The notes beneath the pieces were generated by a model. The model saw only the letters and a program-made list of their open reading frames with translations, was not told where the DNA came from and did not search any database. A stretch of 64,000 nucleotides of DNA from positions 81,487,603 to 81,551,602 of the forward strand of contig CM031611.1 in assembly GCA_018398815.1 (NCBI GenBank). Reading direction: 5' to 3'. Positions within the stretch are counted from its first letter, which is position 1. Every line of letters begins with the position of its first letter. Source of the DNA: Conus ventricosus (Eukaryota; Mollusca; Gastropoda; Neogastropoda; Conidae). Of the stretch, positions 31,480 to 44,390 are shown piece after piece. A program made the translations under genes and the position numbers.

Positions 31480-31582
31480 AAAGATAGAAAGAAAAGCAGC
31501 ACTGGTCTTCAAGTGTCTGCTGTGATGCCAAAGATAGAAAGAAAAGCAGCACCAGTCTTCAAGCGTCTGCTGTGATGCCAAT
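31480..31582. repeat. 51-bp direct duplication
   Basis: Two copies of a unit containing AAAGATAGAAAGAAAAGCAG and TCTTCAAG(T/C)GTCTGCTGTG, differing at a few bases. Confidence 0.85.
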
Positions 31583-31779
31583 CAATCACTTTGGCTGCCT
31601 ACAGCAGATAAGAGTCTAAATTCCTCATACCACCCGCAGCCTTCACTAATGAAGCACTACTTGTCACAACACACACAGTGACACAAAGGAAACCACGTCT
31701 GATCCGTTTAATCCCTGAAACGGAACCCACAAAGCTGTCTACCTGCACACTTACCACACCTAGTCAATGTACTCTGCAG

Positions 31780-32790
31780 ACTTGATCAAGTACCACACTC
31801 GACTGTTTGTCCAGGTACTTCTACTGGCAATACAAGTACCAACTATTTATTATTGAATGTCAGAGCAGAACATTATAGGCTCCACAATCCTGTCTTCTCT
31901 CTTTTTCTTTTTTTTTAACACTGACAGCTTAGCCAACTTCTTCCACAGGCAATACTAGTGCCAGCTATTCTTTATCAGCTCATGGAATACTAGAGCAGGC
32001 TACACTGTACATTACAGGCTCCACAATCCTTTCTTCTTTGTTTGTTTGTTAGAACACTGACAGCTTGTCCATCTTCTTCCACTGGCAAAACTAGTGCCAG
32101 GTATTCACTATGGAAGGTTACAGCCGACTACATTCGACATTACAGGCTTCACAATCCTTTCTTCTCTCTCTCCTCTCTCTCTCTTTGTAACACCAACAGC
32201 TTGTCCAACTCCTTCAACAGGCAATACTAGTGCCAGCTACTCAGTATGGAATGTTAGAGCAAGCTTCACTGGACATAATTGGCTTTACAATACTCTCGTC
32301 TTTGTTTGAACACTGACAATTTGTTCAGCGACTTCTACAGGCAACATCAGTGCCAGCTCTTCATTAGAGAATGTTATAGCAGACTACACTGGACATAACA
32401 GGCTTCACAATCCTTTCTTCTTTGATTATTTGTATGAACACTGGCAGCTTAGACAACTACTTCCAGTTCAAGTTCAACAGGCAATACCAGCACCACCTAC
32501 TCATCATGGAATGTTTTTGCAGACTGCACTGGATATTAAAGGCTTCACAATCCTTTCTTCTTTGTTTGTTTGTTTGTTGTTGTTTCTAAAACACTGACAA
32601 CTGTACTAGCCAACTACTTCTACATGCTATACTAGCACCAGCTTTTAATTCTGGAGTGTTAGAACAGACGTACATCTGACATGACAGGCTTCACATTTTT
32701 TTCTCTCCCCTTTTTAAAAATTCATTATGGAATTTTAGAACAGATTACATTAACTTACAACACAGGCTTCATAATCTTTTCTTTTTCTTT
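31780..32790. repeat. About 130-bp degenerate tandem repeat, 6-7 units
   Basis: Each unit has ACTGACAGCTTGTCCAACTT-like, AATACTAGTGCCAGCTA-like and ACAGGCTTCACAATCCTTTC blocks in the same order. Unit starts are near 31,921, 32,054, 32,190, 32,313, 32,440 and 32,593, and divergence is moderate. No coding content. Confidence 0.85.
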
Positions 32791-32836
32791 TTTAAAACAA
32801 TGTCCATACAGACCTGGTGACATTATCTTTTTGTAC

Positions 32837-32837
<1 letters not shown>

Positions 32838-32868
<31 letters not shown>

Positions 32869-32895
32869 GGGGGAGAGGGGGGAGAGAGAGAGACA
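32838..32895. repeat. (GA)n and poly(G) microsatellite
   Basis: Twelve GA dinucleotides, about 17 G, then more GA repeats. Confidence 0.8.
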
Positions 32896-32954
32896 GGGTA
32901 GGGAAATCAGAGCTTTTCTCTGTGACTTTTATGTACCTACTGGCCACCCTATGA

Positions 32955-33225
32955 AGACAGCAAGAAACTTACAACCACCCTGACAAGACTATTTACAGCC
33001 AGAAACTTACAACCACCCTGACAAGACTATTTACAGCCAGAAACTTACAACCACCCTGACAAGACTATTTACAGCCAGAAACTTACAATCACCCTGACAA
33101 GACTATTTACAGCCAGAAACTTACAACCACCCTGACAAGACTATTTACAGCAGAAACTTACTATCACCCTGACAAGACTATTTACAGCCAGAAACTTACA
33201 ACCACCCTGACAAGACTATTTACAA
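32955..33225. repeat. 38-bp minisatellite, 7 copies
   Basis: Units AGAAACTTACAACCACCCTG + ACAAGACTATTTACAGCC, nearly identical, with one copy missing a base and two with ATCACC instead of ACCACC. The array ends in a (ACAAA)n-like stretch at 33,223. Confidence 0.93.
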
Positions 33226-34655
33226 ACAAAAACAAAAATAAACAAACAAAATCAATGCAGTCCAGGCCTGTGAAACATGCTCTGCTTGGGTTGATAGCTC
33301 TGCCTTTATTCCCCCAGCAGGGGTGTGGGGGGGGGGGGTGGGGGTGGGGGGGGGGGGGGACCATGTTTGGTGGAAGCATTACTAGTGCTACTACACCTGT
33401 TTGCACACACACTGGCTCCCTCCCTGATCAATACAAGCGGACTGGCAGTCCAGGCTGTCCCAGGCTGTAAGACACGGGTGCCAGAGGGAAAACCTGTGAC
33501 AGCGTGTGATCGTGATGACTGGTGATGCTGAGACACTACTGCGGGTGGCTGGACAAGAAGGAAGACAGTGCATGGATACACGTTTCACAGGCCGGAGCGT
33601 TAGGTGGTTTGTTATTTCATGGTTCAAGTCACTAGATGGGCAGGACTGTTGGCTGTCACAGCCTGGACAACATGCTGTGGTTTTCATTCAGCCACTGGTC
33701 CACTACCTTCTCACCACTCTTCTTTCTGTCCTAAAGTGTCCTTTTTTGTTTTTGTCTCCGCAGTCAATTTCAGCATTAAGTGCGAGTACTGCCTCCTGGT
33801 TTGTTTGTTTGTTGTTTTTTCTCAACTGAATTTCAGCATTAAGTGTCAGCACTGCCTCCTAGTTTTTTGTTTGTTAGGGTTTTTTTTCTCAACTGTAAGC
33901 AACCTTCTTCGTTTTTTTTCTTTCTTTTTTCTCAACTGTAAGCAATCTTTTTCTTATTGTTAATTTTCAAGGATCTACTTAACAGATCTTTACAAAGGAC
34001 CTTCTCGTTCTTTGATCATCATCATTTCAACTAAACTTGACCAAATAATTTTCAGATGTTCCAACAGTCTACAGAATAATTTACTACTTTCAATTTCACG
34101 TACTGACAACAATATGAACACTGATTTACTTTCCAGTGAAGGCAACCAGATTTTAACATGAACTTTCACGTTATTCCCTTTTAAGTTTATCACACAAGTA
34201 ATCCAATTTCACCAACTTCACCTCAAAGAGGAACAGTATCCTTTCTGACAAGAACCGATGCAAGACCACCACCCTAATGATACACTGCTACCAACCCCAT
34301 ACCTAAAAACCACTTGACCTGAAAACAACAACAACAAAGAACAATTCCTACGGCCCCAACCCCCCTCCAGTACACCAAATATGCACACACACACGACACA
34401 GAAAAACAAAAAAGCAAGCATCTTATCAAGGCTGTTACAGGTTTGACTTAATACTCTTAACCTTTCATTCACAATTAAAGACAGGTAACAGTAACAGACA
34501 GTGACTACAACAGCTACGGCAGAAGTTAGCAACTGTATGGGTGGGAAAAGCAAGACAGCCACAGAAGAGCGGGCCTGCCCAGTGTTTCCTGGCCAATGTG
34601 CTTTCAGGATGTGTCTGGCCTGCCTGTGGCCCTGTTCCCTCCTCCCCAACCCCCC
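33226..34655. other. Intron, no gene seen
   Basis: It contains a G-rich tract (33,328-33,360) and T-rich patches. Open frames on both strands up to 119 codons lack motifs and paired splice signals. Confidence 0.5.
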
Positions 34656-34657
34656 GG

Positions 34658-34807
34658 CAAGCGGCCCACTCCCAGCCAACAGGGAAGCAGAAAAGCTGCA
34701 TGTCCAGACAGACCATCTTCACCAACTTGTCAGGCCCACTCCCAGCCAACAGGGAAGCAGAAAAGCTGCATGTCCAGACAGACCATCTTCACCCCAACTT
34801 GTCAGGC
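34658..34807 (-). repeat. Two-copy 70-bp duplication next to a splice donor
   Basis: Two copies of GCCCACTCCCAGCCAACAGG ... CTGCATGTCCAGACAGACCA ... ACTTGTCAGG. The copy nearest the exon ends 9 bases from the candidate donor at 34,816, so on the minus strand the duplicated unit begins just inside the intron. Confidence 0.9.
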
Positions 34808-34816
34808 ACTACTCAC

Positions 34817-34855
34817 ACGATAGGTCGTGAACGACGTCCGCTCCAGCTTGATCAT
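34817..34855 (-). CDS. Candidate deltaN-type first coding exon of the p53-family gene
   Basis: ATG in GGGCCACGATGATCAAG opens MIKLERTSFTTYR, followed by donor CGT|GTGAGT in phase 0. That is exactly the phase needed to join the exon at 22,215 (LNPV). GC-rich third positions support coding. Upstream is a (TG)n tract and GC-containing sequence without a TATA box. Position between the transactivation exons and the spacer exons mirrors the internal promoter of vertebrate p63/p73. An alternative reading makes it an internal exon: GTGTGTGAG|ACGGGCC would accept the two bases left by the exon at 56,123. No motif proves membership. Confidence 0.5.
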
Positions 34856-34869
34856 CGTGGCCCGTCTCA

Positions 34870-35599
34870 CACACACACACACACACCCCGAAGACAACAG
34901 AGCGCAGAGAACTGACCAACTATCAGCCTCAGGTAGCCTTCACACTTCCCTCATCCCCTAGCTCCATTATAAGAGGATACAGTTGTTGTTTTTTTCAATC
35001 ATAACAACAAACAAAAAGTTTTGACCGCTGCACTTGAAGTTGAAGTCAAGTCTGATCATGCTGAGGCAAGTCCGCACTTTTGGCGGCAAGCTGGAGCACG
35101 CGTCAGGATGGAACCACAAGCTTGGAGAGGAGGGGGAGGGGGTAGGGGTGGGACCAACTATAAATACACTACATAGTTCAGTAGGCACTGCATTATGTTA
35201 ATTCACATGGTGGACCATGTTCGATCTCTCTCACACACATTCTCTCTCTCTCTCTATGTGCACACAAACACCCACCCACTTTTCCTCCCACACACTCGCT
35301 CACTCTTTTGCCTGTCTGGGGCACACACACACACACTGAGCCAGCCAGCCAGCCAGCCTGGTAGGCGGGCAGTGATCAGCCCTTCATATCAATAAGTGAT
35401 CAGCTCAGAGTGGAAGTGGAGCAGAGCCAAGCAGGTGACAACAGGTGACACACTCCCTCAGGCTTGCACTCCACTGAAGGCCAACACTGGCTTGGGAGGT
35501 CACCATGGCGACAACAGAGCCCACACAACAGCACACCAGCCCTGCTCTACAGCTGGGACTATTTTTAGACCCCTGGTCATAATAGGGAGTCATGGAATT

Positions 35600-35658
<59 letters not shown>

Positions 35659-35663
35659 GTGTG

Positions 35664-35716
<53 letters not shown>

Positions 35717-35728
35717 CGCATGCGTGCC

Positions 35729-35761
<33 letters not shown>

Positions 35762-36578
35762 GGGGAGAGAGAGAGAGAGAGTGCGCACGTGCTTGCGTGC
35801 TATTAATAGGAAAATAGTCATGGTTAAAAAACCATCAACATCAATGCGCACATGCTGTTAATAGGAAAATAGTCATGGTTGAAAAACCATCCAGATCAAT
35901 AACTCTTGTGCGTATGTACACACACACACAGAGTGATACATGACAGAGTACACCTACATGTATACACACCTGTATACACAGTTATTCCACTATATTGCAG
36001 AGCTTGGTTTAAGCTTCCCATACATCTGTTTTTATTACATGTTTTAAAATCATTTTTTAAAAAGAAGAAGACCCCCCCCCCCCCCCGTTCACGAACTTTC
36101 CTCCTCTCATGGGTACAAACAGAAATAATTTGAGGTGGGGGAGGAGGTGCGAGGGACATGGTCTCCAGCCTATCTCATCTGCGATCACCTGTCTAGCAAG
36201 GTATAACAAGCAACTACCAACCCCATAGGAACACACGCCACTTCCGTATCTCTGTCGCACACATCTTAGACTTTAACTTGAATATACACAGACCTCAGAC
36301 GCACACATGCACTACTCAGATGAATGCATACATGGTTTCAGTTTCATCAAGGGGGGTGTCAGTGTTGCAGACTTGCCCATATACCCCACACATCTGCTAA
36401 GCTATGGGACCATGGAGGACTTAACAGCTGAATGAGTTAATAAATTAATACCAAGATCAAAGGATTTAAGATGAGGGTCTTGTGGACACGGCTTAGCAGA
36501 CGCTTGACCTGTGCATTAGCCCGATAAGCTGGTCAGACCTTGGGTATCTATCATTCACTGTCTGTGCTACTACTGTAG

Positions 36579-36643
<65 letters not shown>

Positions 36644-36881
36644 TCACTGTGTGTAAGTATCAGTAAAAAGTATGTGCGCATGCTGCATGTGTGCTTGCCA
36701 TGGTTGTTCAGAAGGTATTGTAATTACACGTGTGCGCATACACACACTCACTCATCTACTCCAGATGACTAATCTGAGTGACTGGTACTCAGTTCGCAAG
36801 AGAAGAAAAAGACTTTTACAGCAATGAAATCATTTAAACAATACCACTATGTCTATTTTGTGGCTTTTGTCACTTTTCCTT

Positions 36882-36951
<70 letters not shown>

Positions 36952-37360
36952 AACACTCGAAGAAAAACAAAGATGAATCATGTTAGATTCTAAGAAGGAA
37001 TGGCACAAGCACCAGAAAAAGAACAGCACGAGAACACATTTTCAACTTCCTTCAAAGAAAATTCACTATTCCGCTGGACAAAAAAGTGCAAACAAATTAC
37101 ACAACAGACAAACAAAAATCACCACAGAGATTTTTATTATTTAAAAATTTTTTTTTTTTTTTTTAGTTTGCTTCAGTTTCCACTTGCATTCATCTTTTTT
37201 TAAACCAACATTCTCACCTTGCAGTTGCCCAGCTTTTAGAGACATCAGAGGTCAAATGATAGGTTCACTACTGGTGAACAAGAGGGGAAAATGATGAGCC
37301 AAGTTTGTTATATCGCGTATAGCTGTACTCTGTGACTCGTGTCCCTGCACGTGTATGTGC

Positions 37361-37416
<56 letters not shown>

Positions 37417-38720
37417 CACACACACACAGAGACAAAGACAGAGAGGCAGGGAGAGACAGAGATTTGAAGGTCCATCTTGCTAGATGCGCATTGTATCACT
37501 GATGGGTGCTCGAACACTGATCTGCACCAATTTGATACTTGATATGATACATAACATATTGATAGGGACTGCTGCAGCTGGGTGCATGGAGCACCACTGC
37601 AGCAGACAACCTCACCATTCTGAGGGCCAGCCTGAGTCCCAGAGACATGGATCCTCTCTGAAGAAAACCATTAGGTAATCTACGGCATGTTCTTTTTTTT
37701 TCTCCTTACTTGAGATTCTGCTGTTTTCGTTCATTCATCCCCCTTCCCTTCCACCCCCACCATCCCCGTGGTTTCATCAAAAAGAATCCCTATTGTTGTA
37801 TGTGAATGTGCCTGCGTGCGTGCATGCACATGCGCACGCGCATGCATGTGCAATTGTGGTGTATGGGTATGTTGTATTGTTTTCCTTGTCTGTATGTAGA
37901 TGTATAGAAGCAATACACAGTTTCATCTCAGGTCACCAATGTTCTGTACATTTTAAACACTTGCATTCAATTTCCCTTTGTCTCTGTCACTGGATAGGTA
38001 TTCATGCATGGTTGCTCATCATTAGGTAGAGGTATGTACAGCTGCCCATTATCAAAGATATATAACATTTACAACCACTACGATCTCAGCAAGTCTACAA
38101 CTTCATGTGAACATGAACATTTCTCCACTTTTCAAAATGGTGTAGCATTCACGTTGATCTAATCCATTCAGCTGGGACAGAATATAATATATTCTATCAT
38201 TAGGACAAGAAGGTATTTGATGATCTGTGTAAACTTACAAATGAATGACAAAATCTCTTTCGCAAACAAAGTTTTATTAACCTAATAACTGAAAAGGAGC
38301 ATATAATATAAAAATTATTCGGCTTCCTGAAAATATATGTAATACATTGTACCCTCAAAATACTCCGTTTTTTCTCACACGATGCACGCTAAGAGTCAAC
38401 AGTTGTTCAGACAGATAAAAGAGTTGTGTTAAGACTTGTCGCATCATGTCTTTTAATCCCATCTCTCTGAGGTCACTTATCAGCAACTGTTGTCAGCGTA
38501 TTACATCACAAGACAGTTGAAGGGGAGAGGGTGGGGAGCGATAACAGTGCTTGTGCGCACGCACATACACAGGCACATTCCAGGGTGAAGGCAAGGGAAG
38601 ATTTCTCTCTCTTACACATACACACACATTAGCGCACACACAACTACAATATTAGTACAAATTCTCTAGAATATGACAGCCAGTGATTATCAATAACACA
38701 CATACACACACTATCATAAT
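34870..38720. other. Intron rich in microsatellites
   Basis: No exon signals are seen. Microsatellites: (CA)n near 34,869-34,889; (TG)n 35,603-35,712 with one interruption followed by CG-alternating and GA runs to 35,782; C tract 36,071-36,086; (TG)n 36,577-36,650; (AG)n 36,886-36,950; (AG)n 37,365-37,412. A 57-bp direct duplication (GGAAAATAGTCATGGTTA core) lies at about 35,790-35,900. Confidence 0.6.
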
Positions 38721-38724
38721 ACGC

Positions 38725-38759
<35 letters not shown>

Positions 38760-38915
38760 ATATATATTATATATATAGTTAAAACAAGTTAAAAGAGGAA
38801 TCTTAACTTGTTTTAACTAATGTTGCTCCCAAGGGGTTGAGCACTTAAAAATTGTTTTAGGCATTTTATATATACTGATCTATATATATATATATTTTTA
38901 TATATATATATACAC
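38725..38915. repeat. (TA)n tracts bracketing a 15-bp hairpin
   Basis: (TA)n runs at 38,725-38,777 and 38,880-38,912. Between them AGTTAAAACAAGTTA (38,778) is followed by its exact complement TAACTTGTTTTAACT, with a loop of about 12 bases. The whole could be a tiny palindromic insertion into TA repeats. Confidence 0.7.
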
Positions 38916-38919
38916 ACAT

Positions 38920-41900
38920 CCTCATGAGAGAAGTAAGGAAACAAGCACACTAATCCTCTCTCATCTGAATCATCACAAAAATCAGTCACTTTCTGTTTGA
39001 CTCTGGTTCCAGACGCAAATTTCCACACAGAAACAAACACACAATTCAAAACACAGAGTTGAAAACATTCACAATGTCAAGTTCCACTCCATCCACACAC
39101 TTCAGCCTGTAATTTATCCTGAGCCCCAAGGTCTACTGGGACATCAACATCACTAGCTGAATGCACTTGTCATACAGTACACCAAAAGCAGTGGCTGCAT
39201 GGTACACTCGTACAGTCTTTCTGGCCGGTTCTGCCCACATGGGTCAGCCTACAGTGAGAAGACGACCCAGCACAACTAATTGTTAGGTGAGCCCTCCTCA
39301 TCCCAGCCCCTCACCACAGAAAGAGGCAGAAATAACTGTGTGTGTAACAGATGACCTTCTCTGCAGAAGACGATGAAATAAACAGCAGTGGACTTGAAAA
39401 CCGTTTTATTTTCATCACTTTTTCAGCAACTTCCTCCGCAAGTATAGTATATTACAGCACACATGAAATTATAACTCCTATTTGACCAGACTGCGCCTGT
39501 GAGCCTCAAGCAGGCAGAACAGATTCATCATTAATAGAACAGAAACAATTTTCTGGAAAAAAACATTCTGTGTAAATAATACACCACAATGTGTATTAGT
39601 GTTTATAGTCGCCATAAAAACCAATGCATACTAAATCAAATCCAAGTTAAACTTCTGACTATCCTGGGTCACCAATATTCCAGAATTCTGCGTAACTATT
39701 GCACTTTCACAGTGACAAGTGCTTTGAGAATTGGTCTTTGTCCCGGGACGCAACAACAGATGGATGCTCTGTCAGTCACAAGTTGACTGAACAGCCTGAT
39801 CACTGTCACCCTCCTTTGAGATCAGATTCACCAGCCCTGCTGACAACAATGCCGCCAAGGTCAATCAGAACCAGCACCACCCTCATTTCAACCATTCTCT
39901 CCACACTAAGGCAAACGTGAATTGTTTTGGTCGGACAATCACACCAGTGCACAATTTTGAACTACCGTAATGACTTTTCTGATTTGTTTAGCAACAGAGG
40001 CAAACTATGCATTGGCCTTGCCAGTCAGCAGTGGTGTGCCATACACTCGAATGCAGAACAGAAAATAGTATCACAAAACACGATCGTCGAGCAGGCACGT
40101 GAAAATTATGGCACAGCAATGTGAAGAAAAAAAAACCGGCACCACTTTATGCTTCACGTAAAACGCCAGATCCCATGGAACTTTCCTGACAATGCCCCTC
40201 ATCTCAATCCGCACAAACACACACAGAAAGGAAATGGACAGGAGGAAAAACTCATCATGGTGCAACTGGCAACAATGATGATAGCTATTTCAGTGCAACA
40301 ACATCTGAGACAAAACACAAACAATTAAATAATCGTTATCACGACAACTGTCACCTAAAAGCTTCCAGTACATTTGTTCCTCTCAAAATCAAACTGGTGA
40401 TCAGCACTAGCAACTGGATTTTTTTGAGACTTCGTACTAAAAAAAAAATTAGGATTAAAAAAAAATAAATAATTTTTTTTAATACAAAATTTCAAGTCCC
40501 AATGAAACTAATTTCTAAACTTGGTATATGTCGAAGAGTGCTTATTATAAGTTACACTAAACACAAAAACTTGTATAACACGAAAAGTAAACACTCCTGT
40601 GTACATACCTTATGTTTCTTTCAGTTATCCCCTTTGATAAAAGCAGAATTCATCCACTATTGATAACGTTCAATTTCCCGAGCATTTCAACAAACAAAAA
40701 AAAAAGAAATCCAGTAGTCAGGTCTGTGAATCCATACTGGAAACTCCTTTCACTGCAGCCACAACATCTCTGCTTTTTTCTTCTCCTTTACCGAGCTACA
40801 GCTATCGGCTTTTACTGACTACTACAAATCCATGTAGGCTTCTATTGATTCCTGAAGGCCTTAAAATGGGTACCTCAGTTTTTCCAAATGTTTTAAAAGG
40901 TTTAATGACTGTCCCTACCCTATATTTCAATACATAGTCGTAAACAACGATGTTACAAACTGCAGCTGGTTACTGTGCTTTCTGGAAAACTAGGAAACGT
41001 TTGGGTCTTCTTTCTTTTGACCTTCCATGGGTCAAGACTTCCCTTCATCACTATTACTACACAGCAGGTGGCAGCATACAGGCACCACCCAGAAATGGTG
41101 CCCAGCTGCATTCCAGGCTGACTGAAACCAGCAACATAACCTCCAGAATTCTTTATTTCTTTTGATGCTACATATTCAAAAAGAAACCAAGACTGCCATT
41201 TGGTGTTACCAGAAATTTCACAGCTGTTGCTGCATTATAAAGTTTCAAAACATATTCATTTAACTGGCTGGCCTTCAATTACATAATTGTAAAGCATAGA
41301 TCTGTATTCTCATAAACTTAAAATCCTGTGCTTTTCAAAATGACATGTGCAAGAGAGAGAACGAACAGTCTAACATAACAAAGCGCTGAGGGTCAATTCT
41401 ATCAGCTTTCTGCAACCACCTGCTTCACAGATGAGATGAAGTTCACAGCCAGCCACAACTGGTCACACTTCAGCAAAACTTGGGAGGAAAGTTTTTCTAT
41501 TTCAAGATGACGTACCACTTTACTTCCACCCTTTTATTTAAAAAAATAAAAATAAAAATTATTGAACACATAAGTTACTTGATTGTCAGATTACTGAAAA
41601 TCATCAAAGCCACATCCTGAAGTGCACTATTTTTAACCATTACTGTGCATTATTACCCTTTTCCCAAATGATCCACACATCCAATAATTCTTTTTTTTTT
41701 TTTTCATTTTCTATTCCTGAGAAGTTCAGGACTGGCAGTTACCACTGTGCTCTCCCATCAGCTGATGGCATATGAGACAGTCTCAAAAGGTGAAGCTGAA
41801 TACAGGACATGAGGGCTACATTTTCAAAATCATCTTTTATTTTTAATTTGTGTGTCAAGGCAGGCACAAAGGCATCTATTTTCAGGAATTGGAAACTAGA

Positions 41901-41940
41901 AGATAGTTTAACTTGTTGTTCGGAGTAATTTGGTCATAAT
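38920..41940. other. Intron without recognised features
   Basis: Three kilobases of AT-rich sequence with only short, motif-free open frames. No tandem array, inverted ends or exon-like segment was recognised. Confidence 0.5.
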
Positions 41941-41941
41941 G

Positions 41942-43285
41942 ATAAAGTGTCATGAAGTGTTGCGCGTGACAGTGGACAAAACAAATCAGTATAAAACATA
42001 ACAAAAATGCTTTGACTTTCAGTTATCCTTAAAGTACTGGTGAAAGTACTGCAAACTGACTTCATACGGACTGGTTTTATGTTTCTTGGCAGACTTAACG
42101 GATGTTTATCAGTATTACTGTTTTTGTCCACTGTCACGCGCAACATGAGCCACTTCTTGGAATTTCACTTGTGAAATATAAGCACAGAACACAAATACTC
42201 AAATATAGTCATTATTATTAATCAGATGCCAACATTCATTGAAGAGAGTGTAAAACCATTTCACGTAATATGTTTCCTATTAAGGACAATTGCTCATGTT
42301 GGTTGTGACAAAATAGCAAAGGACAAAAATGCGAAATGTGACAATAAACAAAAGGAAGAGTTACTTATGAAAAAAGTCAAACAATGAATGACTAGCATGC
42401 ACACTAAACATATATTGGAAAAAAGAAAGACCGTTTTCCTTATGAATCATGAAATTTAAGCATTGTGAAATGTCAGTTGTGACAGTGGACAAAACAAATT
42501 AGTACAAAACATAACGAAAATGCTTTGACTTTCAGTTATCCTTCAAGTACTGGTGAAATACTGTAAATTTACTTCATACAGACTGATTTGATGTTTCTTG
42601 GCAGACTTAACAGATGTTTATCAGTATCACTGTTTTTGTCCACTGTCACACGCAACATGAGCCACTTCTTGGAATTTCACTTGTGAAATATAAGCACAGA
42701 ACACAAATACTCAAATATAGTCTTTAAATTTTTAATCAGATGCCTATATTCATTGAAGAGAGTATCAAACCTTTTCACAGAAAATATTTCGATAAGGAAT
42801 TTCTTATGTTGTTGTGACAGAATGCTATGGCCCAAAAAATTGGTTGTGCCCAGAAAAACAATGAACAACAGGAACGGTTATATATGAAAAGTCAAAATAG
42901 AATGACTAGAAATGCATACTAAACATAGATTTGAAAAAAGAAAGCCGTTTCCTTATGAATCATGAAATTTAAGCACTGTGAAATGTCAGTTGTGACAGTG
43001 GACAAAACAAATTAGTACAAAACATAACGAAAATGCTTGACTTTCAGTTATCCTTCAAGTACTGGTGAAATACTGTAAATTTACTTCATACAGACGATTT
43101 GATGTTTCTAGGCAGACATGATGAATGTTTATCAGTATCACTGTTTTGCCACTGTCACGCGCAACATGAGCCACTTTTTGGGAATTTCACTTGTGAAATA
43201 TAAGCACAGAACACAAATACTAAAAATATAGTCATTATTATTAATCAGATGCCTATATTCTTTGAAGAGGTATCAAACTATTTCA
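41942..43285. repeat. 513-bp tandem repeats with internal inverted repeat, 2.6 copies
   Basis: The word GTGACAGTGGACAAAAC occurs at 41,966, 42,479 and 42,992, exactly 513 bp apart. In unit 1 GTTGCGCGTGACAGTGGACA (41,959) faces its complement ending GCGCAAC at 42,144, a perfect 23-bp inverted repeat around 140 bp. Units 2 and 3 keep the right arm and a shortened left arm. The third unit runs into the transposase remnant at 43,260. The whole looks like a transposon end multiplied in tandem. Confidence 0.85.
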
Positions 43286-44390
43286 CATGCGTCACACGGC
43301 TCTTCCCATCCCGAGACCCAAAGTAGCAGCGGGTTACTTTCAAAGGCCCTGATGAATTGGCAGATGAAAAAATGGCAGTTTGCTTTTGTATTGGGCAGCG
43401 CACCCTCACTAAAAACAGAGACGTCTGTCAGAAAGGGTACAGCCTCCACAAGGTGTTTCACAGTTTTGTCAAAAATTGTCTTTGTCATGCAGGCATCAGC
43501 AGCAAAAACATCACTCAAAAAGATGAGATAGTCAGTAACAGTTTCACTGCCCAAAAGGAGTTGGGGCATCTGTAGTAAGTAACGGTAGGATGTACAGTCA
43601 CTTGGTTGTAGCCCCAGTGGGGCTGATTGTACCCAATCCTGGTAACAGCAAAAGGGAGTTTTCAGCAAAATCCAGTACTCCCAAGCAAGGTGTGGGTGAC
43701 TGCTGATGGCAGACTTGCAGGAGCGAAACTGTAAATGCTGCCACCTGTAGCGAACACATGAGAGGAAAAGGGAGCCAGGGCTGTCGAATGAGGTTGATCA
43801 ATTCTCTAGTGTTCCCTCGCCTCCCCCTAGTTCTCGACGATTGCCTGTGTCTTTTTGTACATAGTCCAAATTTTCCACTTGACACGCTTTTCTTGGCTAT
43901 CCCCCAGGTTTGCCATGATGAGTTGGCGGGCACATGCGACTCCGCAGTCCTTGCATTTTCTGTTGTAAACATGGGCCCCAAATTGGAAGGAACAGAGGCT
44001 AGCTTCAGACAGGATGTCTCTGCCATCAAAAAGCATCATGCAAGTGTTGGTTTTAGAGCATCTAGTTCAAGTCCATGTTACTGCAGAAATTTTACAAAGA
44101 CATTGTCTAATAAGTCTGTTTCCCTGCCGTTCTGATATGTGCTGGAATGGGGCCCCGTAAAACGTTGCACGAGGAAATTTTCATTTCTGGGTGCATTTTT
44201 TTGAAGTCTTGAATAGTCTTTTCACTCGTTTTGGGGGCACTTTTTTCTGCTGAAGTGTCTTCTTGGAGGGCTGATTTTTTCCCAGGAAGGTCAACGGCAA
44301 CATCTTCAAGAAATTTTGTGGCTTTTTCCGCAGAGCAACCCCTTTGAAGTACAAATTTAAACTCAGGGCCCAGCTTTCCAAACCCCATTA
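43260..44390 (-). pseudogene. Degenerate DDE-type DNA transposase (family unassigned)
   Basis: Pieces in different minus-strand frames read, in order, DFKKMHPEMKIS and RGPIPAHIRTAGKQ, KCKDCGVACARQLIMANLG, VLDFAEN then a shift to YQDWVQSAPLG (another frame gives HWGYNQVTVHPTVTYYRC). ETVTDYLIFLSDVF and HLVEAVPFLTDVSVFSEGA follow. This order (DFAEN, VQSAHW-like, then S-D/E-G) resembles an uncharacterised transposase-like protein group common in invertebrate genomes. I cannot name its superfamily from memory. Frameshifts and the E in place of the expected D in SEG indicate a dead copy. Adjacent 513-bp repeats probably belong to the same element. Confidence 0.5.
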
